From positions 62,001 through 126,000 of the forward strand of contig JAHFTB010000002.1 in NCBI GenBank assembly GCA_023269545.1: DNA of 64,000 bases. Direction: 5' to 3'. Shown here one piece after another: positions 46,229-54,737 of the stretch. Origin of the DNA: Verrucomicrobiota bacterium. Its GTDB lineage: Bacteria; Verrucomicrobiota; Verrucomicrobiia; Chthoniobacterales; Xiphinematobacteraceae. Numbering within the stretch: the stretch's first letter is position 1; every line of letters begins with the position of its first letter. The translations under genes were made by a program, and so were the position numbers. The notes below the pieces were generated by a model that had not been told where the DNA came from, searched no databases, and saw only the letters and a program-made list of their open reading frames with translations.

Positions 46229-46580
46229 TCATCTTTTTTGACTTATGGGAAATAATAGTCCAGAATTCGAGTTGATTTCAAACTCCGGATCCTTCGTACC
46301 CTCTCTAAGTTCCTCGAGAGCGTTTTCAAGTTCATTCCGCAGCAAAATCGCTTCTGTTCCAGTGGTTGCAAACCCCGCACGAAGTCTCCCATTTTATTAC
46401 TGAAATCTTTCTGGGACGGATTTCACTGGTAAGAAACAAGTGTCTTTTTAAGATCAAGGGCCTCTATTTTAAGGTAAAGAATCTCTTCTTTTAGCTTAAT
46501 TTCATCTGAGGTCATTTTACTTTTCTCATCAAATAGACACAGAACATTTTCTAGTTTTGTTAAGCAGAATTTCCATTAGT
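46229..46580 (-). pseudogene. Decayed coiled-coil gene
   Basis: Two consecutive open stretches in different frames look like one broken gene. The upstream one includes MTSDEIKLKEEILYLKIEAL and ends at a stop at 46423-46425. The downstream one, in another frame, includes TEAILLRNELENALEELREG and ends at 46229-46231. Both are helical and Glu/Leu-rich. A single frameshift plus stop would split them. No full-length relative is present in the window. Confidence 0.35.
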
Positions 46581-46615
46581 TATTTCATTGCTTCCTTAGC
46601 TTGTAATGCTCCTGC

Positions 46616-47905
46616 TTAAGCTTTTTCCCAATCACTTATTTTTCCAATTTTTTTGCGATTATAAGGAAAACAGGACAATATACCCTTCAATCCGGTCTTC
46701 AATTTTTCCAACAACTTGCCGATTCCGGATTTCTTAGTTCTTATTATCTTTATTTCTTTGGAACTCCCCGCCGTTGGAGAAATATCCCTTGTCCTCTCTA
46801 TTCTAGATTGACATACTAAGGTTTCCGATTGCATGGGATCTTTTTGGACGCCCTCTTCCCCTTCAAACATTTCTGGTTCTGGGGGGGGGGAAATTTGTCC
46901 CAGCATTTCGGCCATACAATCCTTGGCAGAACGGCCATTTTTCTTGTGCAAACTGTTTTGCTCTATCGCCTCTACTGGAGAAGGCTCTATATTTGTTGCT
47001 AACTCAACTGTGTTTTTGGACTGGCCTACAGGACTTTGCTCCTTGATCTCCGGATTTTCCGTATTTGTTTCCAGATTTTTATTCGAATCTATTATCTCAG
47101 AAACAATATTTCCACTTGAGGAGCTTGCTTTTGATAAGTTTAAAGATTTTTGATTTAATCCATTCATTACGCTTTTATAAAATAATATCGTAGAGAAAAC
47201 CAGGTCATCTGCGGCACGATATGGAACTTGTGGGAGCGTTTGTTGTAAGTGCGTAAACTCGGATGAGCTTGTTGTTGAATATGGTGCTATACTCATTCCG
47301 GAATCCTGCAAACCGCTATGAGGACACCTCTTCAAATGATCACCTTCCATAAAGCGCCTATGCCCGGATTCTTCGATCTGAGATTTGCACGGAAAAGAGC
47401 GCCTCCTTTCTATTGGCAATAGATTCGTCCATAAAAAATCAGCTTCTGCCTTTCTCTTTCTTATTGGTAATTTCACATTCCAAGAGGCATCCTGCTCAGA
47501 TTTTTTATCCGGAGAGAGCTTAAGATACGAATCCTCATATGAATCCTCAAAAAAGATACCGTCACTTTCGGAATGACACTTTGAAGCATTGATACTCTTA
47601 TTACTTGCCTTTTCAGTTTTTCCGATTCCCTTACCTCCATGCGATGGCACAATTTTGTTTACGGAGGTCATCTCAGTTTCCTTTTGAGGAGGGTTCTTGC
47701 CTTTATGAATCTTCCCTAGCGAAGCTAGCGTGTGGGATGTATAGTGCCTATTTGTAACAGATTCCAGACGGGCCTGCGGCTGGAAATTTATCTTTTGTTG
47801 GCCCCTCTCCTTCTTATTTCCCAGCACCCTTTGATTGGTGCCAGAAGACATTCCACTTATTTGCGTCTGCATCTGATAATATCCATCATCTTGGAATTTT
47901 GTCAT
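46616..47905 (-). CDS. Orphan Ser/Lys-rich protein with C-terminal basic Cys-Phe-Pro segment
   Basis: This 429-residue protein has no recognised domain. The sequence is mostly low-complexity, Ser/Lys/Glu/Asn-rich and probably disordered, with several KK and RKR patches (PIRKRKAEADF, PIERRRSF). A helical basic C-terminus contains LKGILSCFPYNRKK. That last segment resembles the FFCCFFPF...KKK segment in the orphan at 43312. A G10 run (46881-46890) lies inside the gene and encodes Pro-Pro-Pro on the minus strand. It has no signal peptide and no operon partner. An effector-like role is possible, not shown. Confidence 0.55.
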   Translation of the reverse strand: MTKFQDDGYYQMQTQISGMSSGTNQRVLGNKKERGQQKINFQPQARLESVTNRHYTSHTLASLGKIHKGKNPPQKETEMTSVNKIVPSHGGKGIGKTEKASNKSINASKCHSESDGIFFEDSYEDSYLKLSPDKKSEQDASWNVKLPIRKRKAEADFLWTNLLPIERRRSFPCKSQIEESGHRRFMEGDHLKRCPHSGLQDSGMSIAPYSTTSSSEFTHLQQTLPQVPYRAADDLVFSTILFYKSVMNGLNQKSLNLSKASSSSGNIVSEIIDSNKNLETNTENPEIKEQSPVGQSKNTVELATNIEPSPVEAIEQNSLHKKNGRSAKDCMAEMLGQISPPPEPEMFEGEEGVQKDPMQSETLVCQSRIERTRDISPTAGSSKEIKIIRTKKSGIGKLLEKLKTGLKGILSCFPYNRKKIGKISDWEKA

Positions 47906-47964
47906 TACCCAGTTTACTCAAATTGAAACCCAAACAGATTTGCAACCACTTGCAGGATTTTCGT

Positions 47965-48723
47965 CTAATCTATCTCAATTCCTACAGGACAGTGATCGGA
48001 GCCAGGGATATGCGGCCAGATAAAAGCGCTCCGCAGGGAAGGACGCAAAGCGGCAGCGATACAGAAATAATCAATTCTCCACCCAATATTGCGTTGGCGG
48101 GCTGCATTTTGATAGCTCCACCACGTATAACTTCCTCCTTCCGAATGAAATTCCCGAAAGGTATCCAGAAATCCGGCATCGAGAATTTTAGAAAAAGCTT
48201 CTCTTTCTTCGAAGGTAAATCCGGCATTTCGAGTGTTTTGTCGCGGCCGAGCGAGGTCAATTTCGCGGTGAGCCACATTGAGGTCTCCGCAAAAGATGAC
48301 GGGTTTTTTCTTTCCTAATCGCAGGAGGTGATTAAGAAATGCGGGCGTCCATTCCGAGGTTCGATAATTCAGTCGGGCAAGCTCTCTTCCTGAATTGGGG
48401 GTATAAACGTTTACGAGGTAAAAATCAGGAAACTCAGCGGAGATCACTCGTCCTTCCCGATCATGTTCCTCTACGTCGATGCCTGTGGTTACCAGTAAGG
48501 GAATCGTTCGAGTGAGAAGCAATGTGCCGGAATAGCCGGGACGCTGGGCGGCATTCCAAAAAAGATGCCATCCGGGCGGCCATAGAATCTCTGCCACTTG
48601 ATCCGAACGGGCCTTAGTTTCCTGAAGACAAACGACATCGGCTTGGGCTTCTTCTAAAAAGTGAAAGAAACCCTTTGAGAGGATGGAGCGCACTCCATTG
48701 ATGTTCCAAGAAATGAGTTTCAA
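47965..48723 (-). CDS. xthA: Exodeoxyribonuclease III
   Basis: This 252-residue EEP-fold nuclease for base-excision repair (AP endonuclease, 3'-5' exonuclease) has active-site motifs ISWNINGVRS (Asn7), VVCLQETKA (Glu), FYLVNVYTPNSG (Tyr), FCGDLNVAHREIDLA (Asp/Asn) and PGSDHCPVGIEI (Asp-His). Full length. Its first codon overlaps the stop of the upstream EEP gene by four bases. Confidence 0.93.
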   Translation of the reverse strand: MKLISWNINGVRSILSKGFFHFLEEAQADVVCLQETKARSDQVAEILWPPGWHLFWNAAQRPGYSGTLLLTRTIPLLVTTGIDVEEHDREGRVISAEFPDFYLVNVYTPNSGRELARLNYRTSEWTPAFLNHLLRLGKKKPVIFCGDLNVAHREIDLARPRQNTRNAGFTFEEREAFSKILDAGFLDTFREFHSEGGSYTWWSYQNAARQRNIGWRIDYFCIAAALRPSLRSAFIWPHIPGSDHCPVGIEID

Positions 48724-49490
48724 TTCACAAATTCAAATTCGGCCATGATGGCGTGGTGATCGGAAGAGGGGGTGGAAAGAACTTGATGGTTCGTATTACG
48801 AACTGAGGCATTGTAGAAAATATGGTCGAGGATGTAGGGATGCCTTTTCCAGGTAGGCGCGGAGTTCTGGACGGGAGTGAAGCCGGCTTCATGGAATTGT
48901 TCCACGAGATTTTCTCCCGGTGCGCAGTTAAAGTCGCCGCCCATCACTGTGGGCCGTGAAGTGTCACGTAAAAGTCTTTCCAATTTGTTCCGCTGATCCG
49001 GATACTTGTTACTACTAGAGTAGATCATGAAAAAAGCTTGGAGGTGGGTATTGAGAATACGAATTTCTTGCCCTTCGAGAACGGTGCTGACCCCGATCAG
49101 CTGACGGTGGGAGGGTTTGTGTTTTTTTCCTCGAAATTCGAATTCAAGCGGCGGAGCGGGAAGTGTTTCGAAGAAAAAATGCTTGAGCGGTGTATACGCG
49201 AAGATAGCAAGCCCAATTCCAAATGGAAGTTCATCGTTATTTGCAGGCGGATAGGCAAATACGGATTCCATGGGAAAAAATGCCTTCTGAAGATTCGTGT
49301 AATTTTTGGGAGGCTGAATTTGCAAACCATTTGGCTGTCCCTGTTCCACTTCCTGCAGCAATAGAATATCAGCGGGATGCGCTTGTAAAAAGTCCACGGT
49401 ATCTTGCAAACAGATAGGACTTTCATCGGGATTTTCTTCATTCCATCCCTGTCCAAATTGCATATTGAAAGTCAGGACACGAAAACTCAT
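48720..49490 (-). CDS. Endonuclease/exonuclease/phosphatase family protein
   Basis: This 256-residue EEP-fold protein has LTFNMQFGQG, ILLLQEVEQGQ, ILNTHLQAFF, VMGGDFNCAPGEN and STPSSDHHAIMAEF, so all metal-binding and catalytic positions are present. The substrate (DNA, lipid or phosphate ester) cannot be told from the sequence. It is translationally coupled with xthA (ATGA overlap), which hints at a role in DNA metabolism. No signal peptide is evident. Confidence 0.85.
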   Translation of the reverse strand: MSFRVLTFNMQFGQGWNEENPDESPICLQDTVDFLQAHPADILLLQEVEQGQPNGLQIQPPKNYTNLQKAFFPMESVFAYPPANNDELPFGIGLAIFAYTPLKHFFFETLPAPPLEFEFRGKKHKPSHRQLIGVSTVLEGQEIRILNTHLQAFFMIYSSSNKYPDQRNKLERLLRDTSRPTVMGGDFNCAPGENLVEQFHEAGFTPVQNSAPTWKRHPYILDHIFYNASVRNTNHQVLSTPSSDHHAIMAEFEFVN

Positions 49491-49832
49491 GGAAGAGAAG
49501 AATGAGGCTAAAATTAGTTCGTTGAAGTTCCTATGGCGAAACCCACTTCCTCGGGCAGAAGGCAGTGTCCGCGAATTTGTATTTAGGGTCAGTTGAGTTT
49601 AGTGGGTTATTTGAGTTTTTGGATCTGTTTTTTGGTGTTTTTTTGAATGGCGCGGTAGCGCCTCTGAAGCTCCCCCCGAACCGCGAGGGATGGGGGCCCG
49701 TGCAGCCTCCATTGAAAAGGCTCTTGCCTCATTTACTGCTCCAAAGCTGCTCAGCAGATCCTCTGTGTATCAATCCAACCTAGCTTTTTTCATCTTTCAT
49801 TCTTTTCTAATCGCTGGCTGCGTAACATCCGT
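49491..49832. other. Gene-free spacer with a structured GC-rich core
   Basis: Between two minus-strand genes lies a stretch with a perfect small hairpin (ggcgc-ggta-gcgcc, about 49648-49661) and a longer C-rich/G-rich pairing (ctccccc with ggggg, about 49671-49698). No credible protein frame is conserved. It may encode a structured RNA or be a gene remnant; no tRNA, tmRNA, RNase P or SRP signature was found. Confidence 0.3.
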
Positions 49833-50774
49833 TTATAAGAAAGAAGTGATATGCTTCTTTACCATGCGAAGGGCAATGTATCCAAAGTGACCTTGGGGAG
49901 CCTCTAAAGGCGGGGGAGTTCCCCATTGATCCGCGAGTTTGTGGAGTTCGGAGGGCGGAGAAATGCGGTCATACATTCCAGTGGCAAGTATGATACGCTT
50001 TTTATTACAAAATGGCGTGCCATGAAAAGGCGAAGAAAGATGGGCATGTCTGCGGACAATATTGGATGGGATATTTTTTTGTGCCAGGATGTGACGGATG
50101 GCTCGGGCGGCGGGACTTTGTGCGATGGCATGTTCCACATTGACGATCGGCTGAAGAAGGGCAATGAAGTCGAGGTCTGGTTCCAAGAAGGAAACGAGGG
50201 ACCCCATCCAGCCTCCATAGCTAGTTCCCAGGAGAGCAAATTTCTTACAACCTTGTTGGCGGAGGAAGGCCATCAGTTGGCGGATTTCTATGACTCCTTG
50301 TCGGATGAGCAGGGCATTACGAATGAGATTGGAGGTCATTGTAAGAGATCCGTTCCAGTATCCTATGGGAGCTCGAGAATAATGGCAAGGGAGGTGGGGG
50401 AAGAGAACATTCCAGCCCTGCTGATTGAGCCATTTTGCGAGGCGGCGGTAGCCTCCTCCATGGGCGGACATGAGTGCATGGAGTAAAATGAGGGTGGGGC
50501 GATTATATTGGAATCCATACCACTCGGCACATGCTTGATTATTTTCCGGATAATGATCTTTGATGGGCGTCTCCCAACAGATTTGCTTGGCAGTAAATCG
50601 GAATCCCTGCATGGGAGGAAATGCGTAGTAATCTTCACGGGTGAGAGATTCGCATTCTTTGAAGTAGGTTTCTAATTCCGCAGAAGAGTGCATCGTGTGG
50701 CGGAGGTTCCATTGGATGAGATTCATGGCGGTACAGAGGCTGGCATCCAAGGCCCAGGCTAAAGAACGTTTCAT
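49833..50774 (-). CDS. Alpha/beta hydrolase, ABHD18/DUF2048-like
   Basis: The preferred start is ATG 50774 (MKRSLAWALD, 313 residues), which overlaps the acyltransferase stop as ATGA; the longer frame to 51056 is a shadow of that gene. It has a hydrolase core with oxyanion region TLILLHALMSAHGGGYRR, nucleophile motif LLGTSYGGWMGSL and a C-terminal His in APQGHFGYIALR. Similarity to the ABHD18 group is tentative. It may act on a lipid or ester, as suggested by coupling with the PlsC-type gene. Confidence 0.75.
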   Translation of the reverse strand: MKRSLAWALDASLCTAMNLIQWNLRHTMHSSAELETYFKECESLTREDYYAFPPMQGFRFTAKQICWETPIKDHYPENNQACAEWYGFQYNRPTLILLHALMSAHGGGYRRLAKWLNQQGWNVLFPHLPCHYSRAPIGYWNGSLTMTSNLIRNALLIRQGVIEIRQLMAFLRQQGCKKFALLGTSYGGWMGSLVSFLEPDLDFIALLQPIVNVEHAIAQSPAARAIRHILAQKNIPSNIVRRHAHLSSPFHGTPFCNKKRIILATGMYDRISPPSELHKLADQWGTPPPLEAPQGHFGYIALRMVKKHITSFL

Positions 50775-51496
50775 AGGAGCGAAAAAGGTTCCTTTCTTCT
50801 TTGTTGTGCTGTCTGAGGAAAGTCCTCTGGTTGCAGTCCAAAGTGTTTTTGCAGGGCATTTGCTAAAGATTGAATGGACGCAATGGTTTGGGTGTGGATT
50901 TGATTTCTGGCTTGTTGTTTTGGAAGGGAAGGATCCGGCTGTATGGGGCTTCCAAATGCGATCCAAACGGGTGCACGTTTTCCTTTTCCGAAAATCCGCT
51001 GCTTCGGATTCCAATATTGCGGTTTGTAGAGTCGATCGCTCCCCAGGATGACACAAGGCACTATGGGGGTACCGCTGAGAATGCTCAGCGTAGCAAATCC
51101 AGGTTTTCCGGGGGCTCCTTGCAACAGAGAGTCTTTGCCACTCCGAAGACCTCCTTCCGGGAAAATGCCTATTACGGTTTTACATTTAAGACGATGGATT
51201 GCTTTGCGCAGAATCTTGCTGTCCGCTTCGGCACGGTCTACCGGAATAGCCCCTAACCAGTGGAAGAACCTTTTGCCTATTGGGCCTCTAAATAATTCCT
51301 TCATAGCGATCCATTCGATGTATCTCGGCACGATGCAGCTTAATAGAGGCGGATCAAAATGGCTGATGTGGTTGGAGGTGAGGAGAAATGCGTCCGATTT
51401 GGGCAGATTTTCTTTTCCTAATACGTGGATCTTAGTGGAGTAGCTAAAGATCCTGTGGGCAAGCCAGACACAGAAGAGACGAAAACCGTCGGACAT
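50771..51496 (-). CDS. Lysophospholipid acyltransferase family protein (PlsC-like)
   Basis: This 241-residue protein has the acyltransferase box TSNHISHFDPPLL (HX4D), followed by the motif IGIFPEGGLRSG and the later PIVPCVILGSDRLY. Such enzymes acylate lysophosphatidate or related acceptors at the inner membrane. A short N-terminal hydrophobic stretch is present. It lies 15 bases after the UDG gene and is coupled to the hydrolase gene. Confidence 0.88.
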   Translation of the reverse strand: MSDGFRLFCVWLAHRIFSYSTKIHVLGKENLPKSDAFLLTSNHISHFDPPLLSCIVPRYIEWIAMKELFRGPIGKRFFHWLGAIPVDRAEADSKILRKAIHRLKCKTVIGIFPEGGLRSGKDSLLQGAPGKPGFATLSILSGTPIVPCVILGSDRLYKPQYWNPKQRIFGKGKRAPVWIAFGSPIQPDPSLPKQQARNQIHTQTIASIQSLANALQKHFGLQPEDFPQTAQQRRKEPFSLL

Positions 51497-51511
51497 TGAT
51501 TTATATCTCTT

Positions 51512-52339
51512 TCATGAAAGGAAATATCCTCTTTGTTTTTTAGAAATCGGGTGGCCTAGTTTTTCTAATACAAGAAGCATGTCTTCCCATACCTTGCGTT
51601 TTTCCTGAAGAGATTGGTTTCTGAGGAGATAGGCGGGATGGTAGGTAACGAGAGTGGGGGTATTTTCATACTCCAGCCATTTTCCGCGTAGTTCTTTCAT
51701 GGGCCGCGTTTCACCTAGAAGTCCCTCTGCGGCAGTCGCTCCCAAGGCAACTAAGACGCGAGGACGAATGATGGCGATCTGTTCGCGGAGCCAGGGTAAG
51801 CAGGTGGACATTTCTTCAGGCCGTGGTTTGCGGTTCCCACTGGTGCCGGCGGGCATATTCGGTCGGCATTTGAGAACATTTCCAATATAGATGGACTGTC
51901 GTGTAAAGCCCATAGTTTCGATAATGCGAGTGAGTAACTGCCCTGCCCGACCTACAAAGGGCTCACCTTGCGCATCCTCATCAGCTCCGGGAGCTTCGCC
52001 TACAAACATCAGTTCCGCTTCTGGGTTGCCGACCCCGAAGACCACCTGAGTCCGCGTGGAAGCGAGATGCGGGCATTTGGTGCAGATGAGGGCCGCCTTG
52101 CGTAAAGAATCGAGTATTTCTGTCGGCGGTTTCAAGGGAGTCTTTGCGGGCTTCTTAGGAAGATTCAAAGATTTGGATGAGGGCGTGCTTGCGGTTGGAT
52201 TTTTTCGGGAGACGTGGTGGGTGGCAGATTTCAATATTTCCAAAGTTTGAAGAGAGGCGTGAGGCTTTTTTCCAAAACCATCTTGTATCGAGAGCAAGGC
52301 ATCTCGGGTTATTTTAAGAGCTTTATCAAAGGTATCCAC
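51512..52339 (-). CDS. Uracil-DNA glycosylase, type 4 (4Fe-4S)
   Basis: This 275-residue protein has an N-terminal Lys/Ser/Pro-rich extension (about 1-80), then [34 protein letters not shown] (catalytic motif), NVLKCRP and a Cys in STCLPWL, which together form the iron-sulfur site. [10 protein letters not shown] is the C-terminal motif. It removes uracil from DNA. It pairs functionally with the nearby ExoIII for base-excision repair. Confidence 0.93.
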   Translation of the reverse strand: MDTFDKALKITRDALLSIQDGFGKKPHASLQTLEILKSATHHVSRKNPTASTPSSKSLNLPKKPAKTPLKPPTEILDSLRKAALICTKCPHLASTRTQVVFGVGNPEAELMFVGEAPGADEDAQGEPFVGRAGQLLTRIIETMGFTRQSIYIGNVLKCRPNMPAGTSGNRKPRPEEMSTCLPWLREQIAIIRPRVLVALGATAAEGLLGETRPMKELRGKWLEYENTPTLVTYHPAYLLRNQSLQEKRKVWEDMLLVLEKLGHPISKKQRGYFLS

Positions 52340-52541
52340 ACCGGGAAAATCATAGGGACATGCGGCGACTCGGCAAGGGGGAAAACTCTGGCAGGAAAAA
52401 CTGCGGTTTTTTTGTTATTTTCACTATCGCGGAAAAAATATCAAAAGAGTCGCCGGCAAGTCGTTGCAATAATCTTGGTATCTGACGTGCAATTTGTCAT
52501 CAGTTTCGCTTACATTCATCCTTGAATCTATAGCGACGATT

Positions 52542-52883
52542 ATGACCCCCGAAGATTTTGTTGCACAGGTACGAAACGCAGTCGTTGAACAGGGGAGTAT
52601 TGGCGACAAGGACCTCTTGGAGTCAGCTTCAGCCGAAACGGTGAGCGATCCTTACTGGAAGCGACTACTCACCCTCTATCATTCATTGAATTCGTATGAT
52701 CGGAATACTTTTCTTGAAATCCTCAGGCAAATCAGGATCGACACTCTCGTTCAACTGTTTTGTATTCTGGATGGGGTGTGTACCCTTGAAAACTCTCCGG
52801 AAGACTTTGAGTTAAAGACCATGGGCGACGGGCAAAAAATTAATGGAAATCTCCAACATCTCTTCCTGGGAGAGGACGAGTGA
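52542..52883 (+). CDS. Conserved-looking hypothetical protein
   Basis: This 113-residue protein starts at ATG 52542; a longer in-frame start at 52494 has no RBS support. It is an all-helical, acidic protein (MTPEDFVAQVRNAVVEQGSIG; YHSLNSYDRNTFLEILRQI), with no membrane segment and no motif I recognise. It is divergent from the UDG gene and overlaps a possible small gene at its stop. Confidence 0.55.
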   Translation: MTPEDFVAQVRNAVVEQGSIGDKDLLESASAETVSDPYWKRLLTLYHSLNSYDRNTFLEILRQIRIDTLVQLFCILDGVCTLENSPEDFELKTMGDGQKINGNLQHLFLGEDE

Positions 52884-52996
52884 GGAATCCTCCCAAAAGC
52901 GAGAGCCTGGTAGAAAGTTTGCGTCAATCCGCCGCGGGCGATAAGAGCCGGACTACTCAACCCTATAGTGGCACAAAGCGCCAGCGCCGCTCTTAG
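52880..52996 (+). CDS. Possible 38-residue basic protein
   Basis: A GTG start overlaps the preceding stop (GTGA), a coupling pattern common in this window. The product would be Ser/Arg/Lys-rich (SLVESLRQSAAGDKSRTTQ...KRQRRS). It precedes a strong terminator. No family is known and it may not be translated. Confidence 0.3.
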   Translation: MRNPPKSESLVESLRQSAAGDKSRTTQPYSGTKRQRRS

Positions 52997-53003
52997 TCAT
53001 CAC

Positions 53004-53057
53004 AGAGGCTGGTGGTGGATAGGTACCCAGTTGGGTTTTGCCAGCCTCTTCTTTTTT
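53004..53057 (+). terminator. Rho-independent terminator
   Basis: A 9-bp stem (agaggctgg / ccagcctct) is followed by a T-rich tract (tcttttttc). It closes the small plus-strand unit starting at 52542. Confidence 0.75.
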
Positions 53058-53094
53058 CACCCCCCCTTTTTTACCCACGCATTCTTTGATAAAC

Positions 53095-53172
53095 TGACGT
53101 TACGCGCTTTTAGGAGCTCTGGGAGCAAAAAAACCATTTTAGCCTACAAGGTTTCCCTTTTTTGCGTCACAT
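53095..53172. repeat. Repeat family B, complete copy
   Basis: It has arms gacgttacgcg and tgcgtcac and core gagctctgggagcaaaaaa. It is located between the terminator and the ECF transporter operon. The rest of 53172-53353 shows no gene and no recognisable riboswitch. Confidence 0.65.
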
Positions 53173-53353
53173 CACTTATAAAGCCAAAATTTGCGGGGAA
53201 TTGCAAGATAGGTGGCGTGTGCATGCAATAGGTAGCTAATGTTAATGAGTCGATTATTTTTCGATGATTTGTATCGATATTTACTACAGAATCCTCCTTG
53301 CTGGTATGCTAAATGTATCGTAGTGTCCCCCCTTCAATTAACCTCAGACAGTA

Positions 53354-53977
53354 GTGCAAGAAAAACACCCAGATTTTCAAATTAATTCGGCAGGCAAGCC
53401 GCTGGAAAAAAATATACTCGTAATGGCAGTAGTTCCCATCGGGATTTTGCTCAATCACGCAATGGGAATGTTAACATTATATATTAAAGTTCCTCTTTAC
53501 TTGGATAATATCGGCACCCTTTTGACCATCATTCTTGTAGGAACTCCTGCCGGAGTCATGACCGGTATCTTATCTTCCTTGTTGCAAGGATTATTAATAA
53601 ATCCGGTCATTCCTTATTACACAAGCACCCATATTGCTATTGCACTTTTTGCGGGATGGATGGCGAAAAAAGGATATTTTCGGACGATTCCAAAAACCAT
53701 AGTGACTGGCATTTTTATGGGTTTAGTTTCGGGGAGTGCCAATGCGCCTATTGTAATACTACTGGGTGGTTTTACAGGCACATGTACAGATGTCACCACG
53801 GCACTCCTCTTGGCCAATGGGCAATCGATCTTCAAAAGTGCTTTTTTAGCTAACTTTGCCAATGAACCATTTGATAAGATCATTCAGTGCCTGCTAGTTG
53901 TTTGGCTAATCAGAGGTATGCCCCGCGTATTAAAAAACCACTTTGCAAACAGCGGATATCTCGCAAGAAATTTATGA
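53354..53977 (+). CDS. ECF transporter S component (substrate-binding membrane protein)
   Basis: This 207-residue protein has about six membrane helices in the S-component layout. A conserved early loop LDNIGTLLTIILVGTPAG is followed by STHIAIALFAGWMAKKG and Gly/Ala-rich helix ends. The start is GTG 53354. S components bind a vitamin or similar small molecule and dock on EcfT/EcfA. The substrate is undetermined: sequence alone does not match BioY, ThiT or RibU clearly, and no riboswitch precedes the operon. It overlaps the frame of the next gene, whose best start is 53982. Confidence 0.8.
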   Translation: MQEKHPDFQINSAGKPLEKNILVMAVVPIGILLNHAMGMLTLYIKVPLYLDNIGTLLTIILVGTPAGVMTGILSSLLQGLLINPVIPYYTSTHIAIALFAGWMAKKGYFRTIPKTIVTGIFMGLVSGSANAPIVILLGGFTGTCTDVTTALLLANGQSIFKSAFLANFANEPFDKIIQCLLVVWLIRGMPRVLKNHFANSGYLARNL

Positions 53978-53981
53978 GGCA

Positions 53982-54737
53982 ATGAGGATTGTAGCTACGC
54001 CTCCGGCACTTCATCGTGGATTAGCCTGTTTAATAGGCATTTTGGGAACTCTTATGGCTAATAAGCTTCCTTTGCTACTCACAGGACTATTGATGGTCTT
54101 GGGTTGCCTAGCCGTTCAAGGAAAACTGCGCGAATTCGCACGGTTTGGATGGACTGTACTGCTCCCTATCGGTGGAATATTGATCTTTATTTGGGGATTC
54201 GTTCAGCGATCGGGGCCAGGAGCGGAGAAGTCTGTAGAGGACGGTATTTTATTCGCCGTTCTCACCACTCTTCGTTTAGCATTGCTGGGTGCAATTTTTC
54301 TGACAACAGTTTTAACGCTTTCCCCAAAGCGCTTGACCCATCTGCTTCAAACTTTTGGAATTCGTGGGCAAACATTGGCAGTGGTGGTTTCTTGTCTGAA
54401 TCTTTGGTCGGATTTTCACTTCTATATCCGACAAGTGTATGTAGCTCGGTGTGCTCGGGGATTAATGCCAAACCGCCACCTTGTTACACGGATGCGACAA
54501 TTGCCCTACGCAGTACGGACGCTATTTATTTCCGCACTCACATATTCACTCGAGCGGGCAAAAATGTGGGAATCCAATGACCTCATTAGTCGCCTCGATC
54601 GTTTAAGTAAAAATGCTTCCGCCACTGAAGAATGTTCCCGACTCGCAGGATTTTTATTGCTGACTTTGTCTATAGCCTGGGCAATTACCTCCGCGATTTA
54701 TTTTTTTAAAACTGGATGGACATTACCGCATTCTTAA
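53982..54737 (+). CDS. ecfT: ECF transporter transmembrane component EcfT
   Basis: This protein has about 251 residues from ATG 53982, with five to six membrane helices (ANKLPLLLTGLLMVLGCLA; LLPIGGILIFIWGFVQ; LTTLRLALLGAIFLTTV). The Ala-Arg-Gly coupling motif in VYVARCARGLMPNR transmits ATPase movement. The last codons overlap the start of the ATPase gene. It is the scaffold subunit of the ECF transporter. Confidence 0.88.
   Translation: MRIVATPPALHRGLACLIGILGTLMANKLPLLLTGLLMVLGCLAVQGKLREFARFGWTVLLPIGGILIFIWGFVQRSGPGAEKSVEDGILFAVLTTLRLALLGAIFLTTVLTLSPKRLTHLLQTFGIRGQTLAVVVSCLNLWSDFHFYIRQVYVARCARGLMPNRHLVTRMRQLPYAVRTLFISALTYSLERAKMWESNDLISRLDRLSKNASATEECSRLAGFLLLTLSIAWAITSAIYFFKTGWTLPHS

Noticed and set aside
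49640-49760. tRNA, tmRNA, SRP RNA or RNase P RNA gene
   Set aside because: No cloverleaf, T-arm, tag region, SRP apical loop or RNase P core could be drawn from the sequence.
49690-49890. 66-codon plus-strand frame
   Set aside because: It runs into the 3' end of the hydrolase gene on the other strand, has no RBS and resembles no protein; the DNA is better explained as a structured spacer.
53172-53353. Riboswitch controlling the ECF transporter
   Set aside because: No conserved motif of thiamine, cobalamin, riboflavin or preQ1 riboswitches was recognised in the leader.
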